DNA from: CAYHEQ01 sp964355795
GTDB taxonomy: Bacteria > Patescibacteriota > JACPGU01
Length of the DNA: 42,253 nucleotides
Direction of reading: 5' to 3'
Assembly (NCBI GenBank): GCA_964355795.1
Contig: CAYHEQ010000004.1
Coordinates: 1 to 42,253 of the forward strand
Shown here: positions 36,170 through 42,177 of the stretch, one piece after another
Layout of the letters: every line of letters starts with the position of its first letter
How positions within the stretch are numbered: position 1 is the stretch's first letter
The notes under the pieces: generated by a model
The model's input: the letters and a program-made list of their open reading frames with translations, nothing else
Told to the model about the DNA's origin: nothing
Database searches by the model: none
Position numbers and translations under genes: made by a program

Positions 36170-38953
36170 CTACTTCGCCTCTTGCCAATTTTTGCCCATC
36201 CCGCTATCAACAATTATCGGACATTTGAGCTGGAAAACATTTTCCATGATTTTCTTAATTTTTTCAGACAGAGCGCGCTCTGTCTCTACGGGGATTTCGA
36301 AAACCAGTTCGTCATGCACTTGCAGAATCATTTTCACTTCGGGATTTTTGGACAAAATCTGCCGGTCAATTTCTATCATCGCCAGTTTGATAATGTCCGC
36401 GGCGGTGCCTTGAATCGGCATATTGATAGCCATTCGCTCGGCCGATTTGCGGATTTGCATATTGGGCGAATTGATATCGGGAGTGGGACGACGCCGTCCC
36501 AGCAAGGTCTGGACATAGCCGTGTTCTTTGGCAAATTCAATCGTCTCGCTAAGATAATCTCTGACGCCAGAAAAATTTTCAAAGTATTGATCAATGAATT
36601 CTTTGGCCTCCTTTGGATCGACATCAATGGATTGAGCCAACCCATAGGCGCTCATGCCGTAGAGGATGCCGAAATTGACCACTTTGGCCATCCGTCTCTG
36701 GTCTTTTGTCACCTTGTCTGCCTCAACATGAAAGACGGCCATGGCGGTCTCGGTATGAATATCGCGCCCGTCTTTGAACGCTTGCAACATTTTCCTATCC
36801 CCCGATAAATGCGCGGCAACCCGTAGCTCGATTTGCGAATAGTCAAAAACCATCAGCGTTTGCCCTTTTTCGGCGACAAAAGCCCCACGGATTTGTTGCC
36901 CCCATTCGGCGGAGGCCGGAATATTTTGTAGGTTGGGGTCGGTAGAAGACAGCCGTCCCGTCGCTGCGATGGTCTGACTGAAATTAGTATGAATCCGCCC
37001 ATCCATGGGATTGACTGCTTTGGGTAGCGCCTCCAGATAAGTATTTTGTAATTTGGAAAGCTCCCGATATGCCAAAATAGGCTCAATGATAGGGTGGGCG
37101 CCTTTTAATTTTTCCAGCTCTCCGGCGGCGGTAGAAAGACCGGTTTTATTTTTTTTAATCAATTCTGACGAGATTTTTAATTTTTGGAACAAAACTTCCG
37201 CCATCTGCGAGGGAGAAGCGATATTGAAATCCGACCCCGCGAGTTTATGAATCTTTTTTTCCAGCTCTTTGATTTTCTCCGCAACTATCCGCGATATCTT
37301 GTGAAGTTTTTCCGCGTCAATCCGCACCCCGTGCCACTCCATATCAGACAGGACTCGCAAGAGAGGCATTTCCACATCATAAAAGACATCGCTGATTTTT
37401 CCCGTCAATCTCTTCTTCAACAATTCGTACAGTCGCCAAGTAAAATCCGCGTCCTCGGTGGCGTATTGGGTCGCCTCATTGATATCGGTGTCGGCAAAAG
37501 ATTTTTGTTTGGCGCCTGTGCCAATCAATTGTGAAATCGGAATCATCTGGTGCCCGAATTCTATGAAAGCCAGATTGTCCAAAGAATGACCTCGACGAAC
37601 AGGGTCAAGACAATATGATGCCAACATCGTGTCAAAATAGATACCTGCCATTTTTACACCCGCTTTGCGGATAGCCAATAGATCATATTTTATATTTTGG
37701 CCAATCTTCCTTATCTTTTCGTCTTCAAGAATGAGTCGGAGCGTTTCCATGACCAATTTCTTCGGCAACTGTTGGCCCACCGTATGCCCCACCGGGATAT
37801 AATACCCCTCGCCCAACTTCCAAGAAAACGACAGCCCCACCAACTCCGAATTGAGTGCCCCCAAGTCCGAGGTCTCGGTATCAATGGCGAACTCCTTTTG
37901 CTTTTTCAATTCTTTCAGAAACTCGCCGAAAGATTTCTGGTCATTAACGAGTTTGTATTTGTGGTTTCGTAGAGGCAGGTGATTACCTGCCTTCTTTCTG
38001 GGCAGATTATTATCTGCCCCTACGGAATCAAACAATGTCTGCTCACCCTCTACTGGCTTCTTGCCCATCAGCTTCAACAACCTCGGCATCAGCGAGCGGA
38101 ATTCGTATTTTTGGAAAATAGCGGTGGCGTTTTTGAAATCCACATCATGCAAGACACAGGCTGGCAGGTCCAATTTGATCGGCGCGTTGAGATTGATGGT
38201 CGCCAATTTCTGCGATAGGTAAGCGTTGCCTTTGTCTATCGCTAATTTGTCGCGAATACTATCAGACATCGCGAATTTTCCCGAATCAATCGCAGAGTAG
38301 ACCCCATCCAGCGTCTTATATTTCTGCAACAAATCGGTAGCGGTCTTCTCGCCAATGCCCTTCACACCAGGAATATTATCCGACGCGTCGCCTCGCAGGG
38401 CTTTGTAGTCCACGACTTGCGAAGGCGTTAGCCCCATTTTTTCTACCACTCCTTTTTCATCATAAATAATGGTGTCCTTGATGCCTTTTTTCAAAGTATA
38501 GACAAAAGTATTTTTGTCCACCAGTTGCAAGGTGTCCATATCGCCAGTAACGATATAAGTATCCACACCAAGATTTTTACCATCTATTTTGTGACAGAGC
38601 GTCCCAATGAGGTCATCAGCCTCGTATCCTTGCAATTCAAATATCGGCACATTAAGCGAGGTCAGCACCTCTTTGGTCATCGGGATCTGCTCGTAAAGTT
38701 CATCTGGCGCTTTGACCCGCGTCGCCTTGTATTCTTTGTACTCTTCGTGCCGAAAAGTCGGTCCCGCCATATCAAAAGTCGCCGTGATATAATCCGGCCC
38801 GACATCTTCAATGGCCTTCAGCAAAGTGGCCGTGAACCCGTATACCGCCCCTATTGATTTCCCGTCCTTCGTCCGCAAATTAGGGATAGCGTGATACGAG
38901 CGATGGACAAGAGCGTTGGAGTCAATTAAAAGGAATTTTTTTTTCTTGGTCAT
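36170..38953 (-). CDS. polA: DNA polymerase I, with an in-frame palindromic insertion
   Basis: This 927-residue protein contains all three classic domains. The 5'-nuclease covers residues about 1-300 (LLIDSNALVHRSYHAI, GYEADDLIGTL, GDASDNIPGVKGIGEKTA). The 3'-5' exonuclease has its DxE motif intact near 358 (AIDTETSDL), plus QNIKYDLLAIRKAG and YATEDADFTWRLYELL, so proofreading is likely active. The polymerase has motif A DYSQIELRVAAHLS near 704, motif B RRMAKVVNFGILYG near 754 and motif C LQVHDELVFE near 882. Residues about 310-328 (SVGADNNLPRKKAGNHLPL) lie in the linker between the first two domains and are encoded by a 57-bp palindromic element. The first 31 codons exist again, diverged, at 41253-41354. 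The promoter is at 39171-39199, far upstream because of a leader insertion. Confidence 0.97.
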   Translation of the reverse strand: MTKKKKFLLIDSNALVHRSYHAIPNLRTKDGKSIGAVYGFTATLLKAIEDVGPDYITATFDMAGPTFRHEEYKEYKATRVKAPDELYEQIPMTKEVLTSLNVPIFELQGYEADDLIGTLCHKIDGKNLGVDTYIVTGDMDTLQLVDKNTFVYTLKKGIKDTIIYDEKGVVEKMGLTPSQVVDYKALRGDASDNIPGVKGIGEKTATDLLQKYKTLDGVYSAIDSGKFAMSDSIRDKLAIDKGNAYLSQKLATINLNAPIKLDLPACVLHDVDFKNATAIFQKYEFRSLMPRLLKLMGKKPVEGEQTLFDSVGADNNLPRKKAGNHLPLRNHKYKLVNDQKSFGEFLKELKKQKEFAIDTETSDLGALNSELVGLSFSWKLGEGYYIPVGHTVGQQLPKKLVMETLRLILEDEKIRKIGQNIKYDLLAIRKAGVKMAGIYFDTMLASYCLDPVRRGHSLDNLAFIEFGHQMIPISQLIGTGAKQKSFADTDINEATQYATEDADFTWRLYELLKKRLTGKISDVFYDVEMPLLRVLSDMEWHGVRIDAEKLHKISRIVAEKIKELEKKIHKLAGSDFNIASPSQMAEVLFQKLKISSELIKKNKTGLSTAAGELEKLKGAHPIIEPILAYRELSKLQNTYLEALPKAVNPMDGRIHTNFSQTIAATGRLSSTDPNLQNIPASAEWGQQIRGAFVAEKGQTLMVFDYSQIELRVAAHLSGDRKMLQAFKDGRDIHTETAMAVFHVEADKVTKDQRRMAKVVNFGILYGMSAYGLAQSIDVDPKEAKEFIDQYFENFSGVRDYLSETIEFAKEHGYVQTLLGRRRPTPDINSPNMQIRKSAERMAINMPIQGTAADIIKLAMIEIDRQILSKNPEVKMILQVHDELVFEIPVETERALSEKIKKIMENVFQLKCPIIVDSGMGKNWQEAK
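37968..38024. repeat. 57-bp double-hairpin element inside polA
   Basis: CGTAG and CTACG enclose two hairpins, GGCAGGT-GAT-TACCTGCC and GGGCAGAT-TATT-ATCTGCCC. The 57 bp are exactly 19 codons, so the reading frame is kept. Confidence 0.85.
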
Positions 38954-39008
38954 GAAGCTCCTCGAGTGTAATCACGAGAGGTTTCGTAGGAAATCGCGAC
39001 CTTGCCTG

Positions 39009-39028
39009 TTCCGACCGTAGCGTCGGAA
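39009..39028. repeat. TTCCGAC-CGTAGC-GTCGGAA hairpin
   Basis: This perfect 7-bp stem has the same CGTAGC loop as the hairpin before pnp. It lies in the polA leader. Confidence 0.75.
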
Positions 39029-39170
39029 GGGAGCGAAGCGGAATCCCCCGAAGCAGATTTCGAGACCAACACTGGGTTATTTCTAAATATTTTTCTCAAC
39101 ACATGCCTCGCTTAAACACAAATCTATATTGCGAAGGGTGGATAGATTATGGCATTAGTTGCTATAATCT

Positions 39171-39199
39171 ATTATACTAGATTGTGAAGAATATCAAAA
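39171..39199 (-). promoter_or_regulatory. Promoter of polA
   Basis: On the minus strand TTTTGA (39199-39194) and TATAAT (39176-39171) are 17 bp apart. The same promoter is preserved at 41382-41410 in front of the polA remnant. Confidence 0.6.
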
Positions 39200-39200
39200 T

Positions 39201-39219
39201 GTCGGATGTAGCATCCGAC
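39201..39219. repeat. GTCGGAT-GTAGC-ATCCGAC hairpin, second copy
   Basis: It is identical to 13705-13723, including the following TAGCAC. The duplicate block at 41411 lacks it and has other sequence at this place, so it is a recent insertion. Confidence 0.75.
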
Positions 39220-39276
39220 TAGCACAAAAACACTCAACACATAATCTTTATGCGAGATATCTTCACATAAAGACGA

Positions 39277-40053
39277 GTTCTGCAAAATCGAGTTTGAATT
39301 ATATCTATATAAACGCAATTATTTTTTACTTATGGCAACAAAACAATCAATGGAGTTTTTCGGTGAAGCCCTTTTATCATATTTTTTGGGTGGCCGAGAA
39401 AAATTTTATTTTAAAATGCCTTCCGGCGAAATATACGAACACCACCTAAAAAGATATTTTAGAAAGGCCACCCAAATAGCAAAATCAGAAAGAAAATTAA
39501 TTTCTTTGTCTTATGGCGACATTTTGGACGTTGGCTGTGCTACGAGCAATTATACTGCTCTGCTATCTAAGCGTGGAAAAGTTCTTGGTATTGATATATC
39601 CAAAAATGTCACCGATGTGGCTAAAATGGCTGGCCGAAAAGATTGTATTGTTGCGGATATTTTTACTTTTAAACCAAAGAAAAAATACGATACTATTACT
39701 TTTCTCGAGAACAATCTCGGCCTTGGCGGTTCTGTAGATAAGACAAAGAAATTATTGAAAAAAGTTTCATCTATATTGAAAGATGATGGTCAAATTCTGG
39801 CCGTATCAAAACAGTTAAACAACCAAAAATACTTTGTCAGAAAACTAACACCTATATGGAAGAAAAAAGTTGGGCCAGAATTTGCCTGGATCAACTTCAA
39901 TATAGATTTTCTTTCTGATTTATGCAAAAAGGAGGGGCTTCACCTTGAGCTTTTACAGGCAAATCGGTATACTTATCTAATAAGAATCGTAAAAAATAAA
40001 TTGCTTAAAAGGAAATAATTCAAACTCGACTCAAGCCCTTCGGGTCGCAGAAC
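39277..40053. repeat. Inverted-repeat unit around the methyltransferase gene
   Basis: The left arm is GTTCTGC, four A and TCGAGTTTGAATT (39277-39300). The right arm is AATTCAAACTCGA, 17 bases, and GCAGAAC (40017-40053). The unit is preceded by GACGA and followed by ACGG. The extra bases of the right arm form a small GCCCTTCGGGT hairpin. Confidence 0.75.
39332..40018 (+). CDS. Class I SAM-dependent methyltransferase
   Basis: This 228-residue protein has the Rossmann methyltransferase core. Motif I is ILDVGCATSNYTALLSK near residue 64, the ribose-binding acidic residue is in VLGIDISKNVTDVAK, motif III is DCIVADIFTF, and motif IV/post is YDTITFLENNLGLG. The N-terminus (about 60 residues) is basic and helical, and the C-terminus ends in KNKLLKRK. 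The substrate is unknown; the order GxGxxY then LENNLG suggests a small-molecule or lipid methyltransferase. The gene is distinctly AT-richer than polA. It lies entirely within a private inverted repeat, and its stop codon overlaps the right arm. These features point to a transferred cassette. No Shine-Dalgarno is visible. Confidence 0.85.
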   Translation: MATKQSMEFFGEALLSYFLGGREKFYFKMPSGEIYEHHLKRYFRKATQIAKSERKLISLSYGDILDVGCATSNYTALLSKRGKVLGIDISKNVTDVAKMAGRKDCIVADIFTFKPKKKYDTITFLENNLGLGGSVDKTKKLLKKVSSILKDDGQILAVSKQLNNQKYFVRKLTPIWKKKVGPEFAWINFNIDFLSDLCKKEGLHLELLQANRYTYLIRIVKNKLLKRK

Positions 40054-40054
40054 A

Positions 40055-40178
40055 CGGTATATCTGGCTCAGAAATATGACGTATTTAATATTTATTGTTT
40101 GTCATATTTCTTCGACCCATATTTCAGGCTCTTTTCTACATTTAATATTGAATCGAGCCAGAAACATCAGATATACCG
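40055..40178. repeat. Palindromic spacer element U2, copy 1
   Basis: CGGTATATCTGGCT pairs with AGCC-AGA...CAGATATACCG. The core (CCCATATTT...GCTCTTTTCTACAT...CGAGCC) matches copy 2 at 41991-42094. A separate AGAAATATGAC/GTCATATTTCT hairpin is inserted near the left end, where copy 2 has a different hairpin. Confidence 0.75.
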
Positions 40179-40193
40179 AAACATTATACGAAA

Positions 40194-40496
40194 GAGCAAA
40201 TTTTTTTTCTATCAATTAAGCAAATCAATATGAAACAAGTTTGGAAATTATTTTGGGATATATCTGCCGTAGTTATTGGTCTGTATTTTGGGTATAAAGT
40301 GTTCATTTATTCAGGTGAACATATTCCGGCTTTTGGATATTTCCCAATAGGATTAATATTTGGACTTTTCGTTTTGGGTATTGTTGCTTATTCCGTTCAC
40401 GGATTAGAGTTGCTTTTTAGTTGGGTTCTTTTCAAATTGTTTAGAATTAGAACGGAAGATGATTTGCCATTTTAATAATAGTTAAAAAATTTGCTC
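40194..40496. repeat. Inverted-repeat unit around the small membrane-protein gene
   Basis: GAGCAAATTTTTT (40194-40206) and AAAAAATTTGCTC (40484-40496) are perfect 13-bp inverted repeats on either side of one ORF. The arms are unrelated to those of the neighbouring units. Confidence 0.7.
40230..40475 (+). CDS. Small two-helix membrane protein
   Basis: This 81-residue protein has two or three hydrophobic stretches: about residues 9-28 (DISAVVIGLYFGYKVFIYSG), 37-54 (YFPIGLIFGLFVLGIVAY) and 57-70 (HGLELLFSWVLFKLF). It ends with an acidic tail (TEDDLPF). No motif is recognised. It occupies an inverted-repeat-bounded unit of about 300 bp between the U2 element and the second toxin-antitoxin pair, and it is on the same strand as all other ORFs of this region. 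No Shine-Dalgarno is seen; the ATG lies in AT-rich sequence. It might be a small toxin, a phage-defence effector or just an orphan; the sequence does not decide. Confidence 0.6.
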   Translation: MKQVWKLFWDISAVVIGLYFGYKVFIYSGEHIPAFGYFPIGLIFGLFVLGIVAYSVHGLELLFSWVLFKLFRIRTEDDLPF

Positions 40497-40510
40497 CATC
40501 GTATTCTATG

Positions 40511-40550
40511 CTAGTCGGATGCCTGCCTGCGCAGGCAGGCTACATCTGAC
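40511..40550. repeat. Palindrome inserted in the loop of another palindrome
   Basis: The outer arms GTCGGATG and CATCTGAC with a CTA loop base correspond to the GTCGGAT-GTAGC family. The inner CCTGCCTGCGCAGGCAGG is a perfect 18-bp palindrome placed in its loop. CCTGCCTGC-type palindromes also occur at 33720. Confidence 0.75.
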
Positions 40551-40566
40551 AGGCAAAGGATGTCTC

Positions 40567-40595
40567 TTGACGCGTATATGCATTGCATATACAAT
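40567..40595 (+). promoter_or_regulatory. Promoter and operator of the second toxin-antitoxin pair
   Basis: TTGACG (40567-40572) and TACAAT (40590-40595) are 17 bp apart. The spacer contains the perfect palindrome TATATGCA-T-TGCATATA (40575-40591), a likely binding site for the ribbon-helix-helix antitoxin. Confidence 0.65.
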
Positions 40596-40658
40596 GTATA
40601 TATATGACAAAATCCAAATGCCAAAGCTCAAATGTCAAATAATACTAATTCCAAGACT

Positions 40659-40973
40659 ATGAATGCCGTCATTAATTTCAAGACCGACAAAAAGATCAAG
40701 ACAGAGGCGCAGAAGATCGCGGGACAAATGGGGCTCACCCTCTCTGATGTGATGAATCTTTATTTGAGAGAGTTTATCGTGAAAAAGGAGTTGCTTGTTA
40801 CTGCCCACCAAGATGAATCGCGACCCTCAAAGATGCTCCTTGGCGCGATAAAAGAATCCAGAAGAAACCTCCGAGATGGTGATATTTCTCCCGCTTTTTC
40901 CAACGCCAAAAACGCTATTTCTTGGCTCAATAGCAAAAACAAAAAGTTCCAAAACGGCAAAATATGCCGCTAA
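40659..40973 (+). CDS. RelB/DinJ-family antitoxin, second pair
   Basis: From the ATG at 40659 the product has 104 residues. The ribbon-helix-helix domain reads MNAVINFKTDKKIKTEAQKI and AGQMGLTLSDVMNLYLREFI, clearly homologous to the antitoxin at 31773. The C-terminus (RNLRDGDISPAFSNAKNAIS) contains the PAFSNAxxAI toxin-contact motif. I chose this start by alignment with the other antitoxin; an ATG nine codons upstream (40632) is in frame. The gene overlaps the toxin by 10 bases, a typical coupling. An operator-like palindrome lies between the promoter boxes. It belongs to an AT-rich accessory stretch with several small ORFs on the same strand. Confidence 0.88.
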   Translation: MNAVINFKTDKKIKTEAQKIAGQMGLTLSDVMNLYLREFIVKKELLVTAHQDESRPSKMLLGAIKESRRNLRDGDISPAFSNAKNAISWLNSKNKKFQNGKICR

Positions 40974-41230
40974 TCAGATTTGATAAGAAGTTTGTCAAAC
41001 AATACGATAAAGCAGATCCACAAATCCGCTGGTCTTTTGATAGAAGATTAGAGTTATTAATGACCAACAAAAACAGTCCTCTACTGGGACTGCACAAGCT
41101 CCATGGTCAATATTCGGGTTGTTGGAGCATAAATATTACTGGTGACTGGAGGGCTATTTTTCAAGAGATAAATGAGCAACAAACTATTTTTTTCATCGCC
41201 ATCGGCACTCACAGCCAGCTATATAAATAA
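40964..41230 (+). CDS. RelE/YafQ-family toxin, second pair
   Basis: This 88-residue protein has the RelE superfamily layout. It opens with RFDKKFVKQYDKADPQIRWS, the core reads LHKLHGQYSGCWSINITGDW with RAIFQE, and it ends IAIGTHSQLYK. The H-x-L-x-G-x-Y and final TH-x-LY elements match the YafQ group, including the C-terminal His and Tyr. It is a predicted ribosome-dependent mRNA interferase controlled by the overlapping upstream antitoxin. Its closest relative in the window is the toxin at 32045, with clear divergence, so the two pairs are not a recent duplication. Only 22 bases separate its stop from the polA remnant on the other strand. Confidence 0.9.
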   Translation: MPLIRFDKKFVKQYDKADPQIRWSFDRRLELLMTNKNSPLLGLHKLHGQYSGCWSINITGDWRAIFQEINEQQTIFFIAIGTHSQLYK

Positions 41231-41252
41231 ATCTGCCCCGATTAAAATTCGC

Positions 41253-41354
41253 CTAAAATTGACCATCTCTAGTGCGCAGATTGGGTATCGCGTGATACGC
41301 CCGATGGACAAGGGCGTTGGAATCAATTAAGAGAAATCTTTTCTTCTTGGGCAT
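41253..41354 (-). pseudogene. Diverged copy of the polA 5' end with its promoter
   Basis: The frame MPKKKRFLLIDSNALVHRAY continues HAIPNLRTRDG and then stops at TAG. It matches the first 31 residues of polA with only conservative changes, while the DNA differs at roughly one base in five. Mostly silent differences mean both copies evolved as coding sequence, so this piece probably came from another strain or an old functional polA and is not a fresh local duplication. The promoter (41382-41410) and leader block are also preserved. Confidence 0.85.
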
Positions 41355-41381
41355 AGATTATAGCTTTACTGGCTAGAATCT

Positions 41382-41410
41382 ATTATACTAGATTGTGGGT
41401 AATATCAAAA
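41382..41410 (-). promoter_or_regulatory. Preserved copy of the polA promoter
   Basis: TTTTGA (41410-41405) and TATAAT (41387-41382) are 17 bp apart on the minus strand, as at polA. The start codon follows after 27 bases, without the leader insertion seen at polA. Confidence 0.55.
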
Positions 41411-41471
41411 TGTCAGGACAGAGTCCCTGCTCGCATGGGATGACGATTACCTATAATACCCGACATACCAT

Positions 41472-41498
41472 CTTTATGCGAAATATCTTCGCATAAAG
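41472..41498. repeat. CTTTATGCGA hairpin adjoining GACGAGTT
   Basis: CTTTATGCGA and TCGCATAAAG form a perfect 10-bp stem, immediately followed by GACGAGTT. The same hairpin (with one mismatch) and GACGAGTT lie at 39246-39279. Confidence 0.75.
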
Positions 41499-41502
41499 AC
41501 GA

Positions 41503-41989
41503 GTTATCGGATATATTGCTCTTTTAAAACGAATACTTTTGGGAAGCTCTACAACACCAAATATAAGGAGGGTTCTAAAGTGTCGATTGAAAAACAGAAT
41601 GAAGTTTATGTCAGTGATGGAAAGGGCGGAAAAATCGTGGTTCGCCCCGGAGACAAAGTAACACTTTTGCCTCCAAAGGAAGGTGACGAAGAGGAAGGAT
41701 ACTTGTCGAAAAAACACCACGATTTTCTTCAGCGGTTTCTTGATGGACCAGGCCATTACGAAATATCATGGATAGGCCTGTGGCCATGTGGGAGAGCAAT
41801 GCTTTACCTGAAACTGACACACGGACGAGAACCCGGAGCTCACGTTTCCAAGTTCCAGTGCGCCGCATGAAAAGCAATCGTTTCAAACTAGGGGGAGACC
41901 GCTTCCGTCTCCCCGCTTCCCAAAAGTATTCGTTTTGCTGGCTAAGTCGCCAGCAGGCTAACGCCTAAAAGAGCAAGACATCCGATAAC
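41503..41989. repeat. 45-bp inverted-repeat unit around the 96-residue ORF
   Basis: The left arm runs from GTTATCGGAT to TTTTGGGAAGC (41503-41547). The right arm is its near-perfect complement (41915-41936 and 41967-41989), split by two small palindromes, GCTGGC-TAAGTC-GCCAGC and AGGC-TAAC-GCCT. The unit is preceded by GACGA and followed by ACGG. Confidence 0.85.
41580..41870 (+). CDS. Small acidic protein of unknown function
   Basis: This 96-residue protein starts at a GTG preceded by AAGGAGG at nine bases (41565-41571), a strong Shine-Dalgarno. The N-terminal half looks like a small beta domain (VYVSDGKGGKIVVRPGDKVT followed by LLPPKEGDEEEGYL). The second half reads HHDFLQRFLDGPGHYEISWI and ends ALY-like in MLYLKLTHGREPGAHVSKFQ. 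No family is recognised; the opening resembles short KOW/SH3-like segments, but that is only an impression. It is the only gene of an inverted-repeat unit that occupies the same flanks as the methyltransferase unit at 39277-40053, so it looks like an exchangeable cassette. Confidence 0.65.
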   Translation: MSIEKQNEVYVSDGKGGKIVVRPGDKVTLLPPKEGDEEEGYLSKKHHDFLQRFLDGPGHYEISWIGLWPCGRAMLYLKLTHGREPGAHVSKFQCAA

Positions 41990-41990
41990 A

Positions 41991-42094
41991 CGGTATATCT
42001 GGCTACGGTTTGCTAAGTCGCAAACCTGCGCCCATATCTATGCTCTTCCTATATCAACTTAATTTTGTAGCGAGCCTAGACATCAGATATACCG
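41991..42094. repeat. Palindromic spacer element U2, copy 2
   Basis: CGGTATATCTGGCT and AGCC...CAGATATACCG form the ends, and the core CCCATATCTATGCTCTT...GCGAGCC matches copy 1. A GTTTGC-TAAGTC-GCAAAC hairpin is inserted at the site where copy 1 has another hairpin. A partial match to the core (CCCATATCTATGCT) also occurs at 30456. Confidence 0.75.
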
Positions 42095-42099
42095 AAACA

Positions 42100-42177
42100 T
42101 TATCTGGAAATCGCGCCCTCGCCTCGTCCTTCGCTCTCGCTACGGACACGGCTTCAGTCGCTCTGATTTCCAGATAA
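42100..42177. repeat. Inverted repeat without ORF (third unit)
   Basis: TTATCTGGAAATC and GATTTCCAGATAA are perfect 13-bp inverted repeats around 52 bases of CTTCG/CTACGG-rich sequence. The unit begins directly after CCGAAACA, which also follows U2 copy 1. Confidence 0.7.

Larger units (their letters stand above)
38954..39331. other. polA leader with a 183-bp insertion relative to its duplicate
   Basis: Comparison with 41355-41505 shows that about 183 bp (38954 to about 39140) lie between the polA start codon and the shared block beginning ATAGATTAT. The extra part holds a TTCCGAC-CGTAGC-GTCGGAA hairpin (39009-39028). The shared block holds the promoter, a GTCGGAT-GTAGC hairpin (39201-39219) and a CTTTATGCGA hairpin (39246-39272). 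No gene is seen. Confidence 0.65.

Noticed and set aside
36182..36808. 208-codon open frame opposite polA
   Set aside because: It overlaps the conserved polymerase motifs of polA on the other strand and shows no protein features of its own.
41580..41870. The 96-residue ORF as an antitoxin or KOW-domain protein
   Set aside because: The N-terminal beta-like segment is suggestive, but no signature residues or adjacent partner gene are present.
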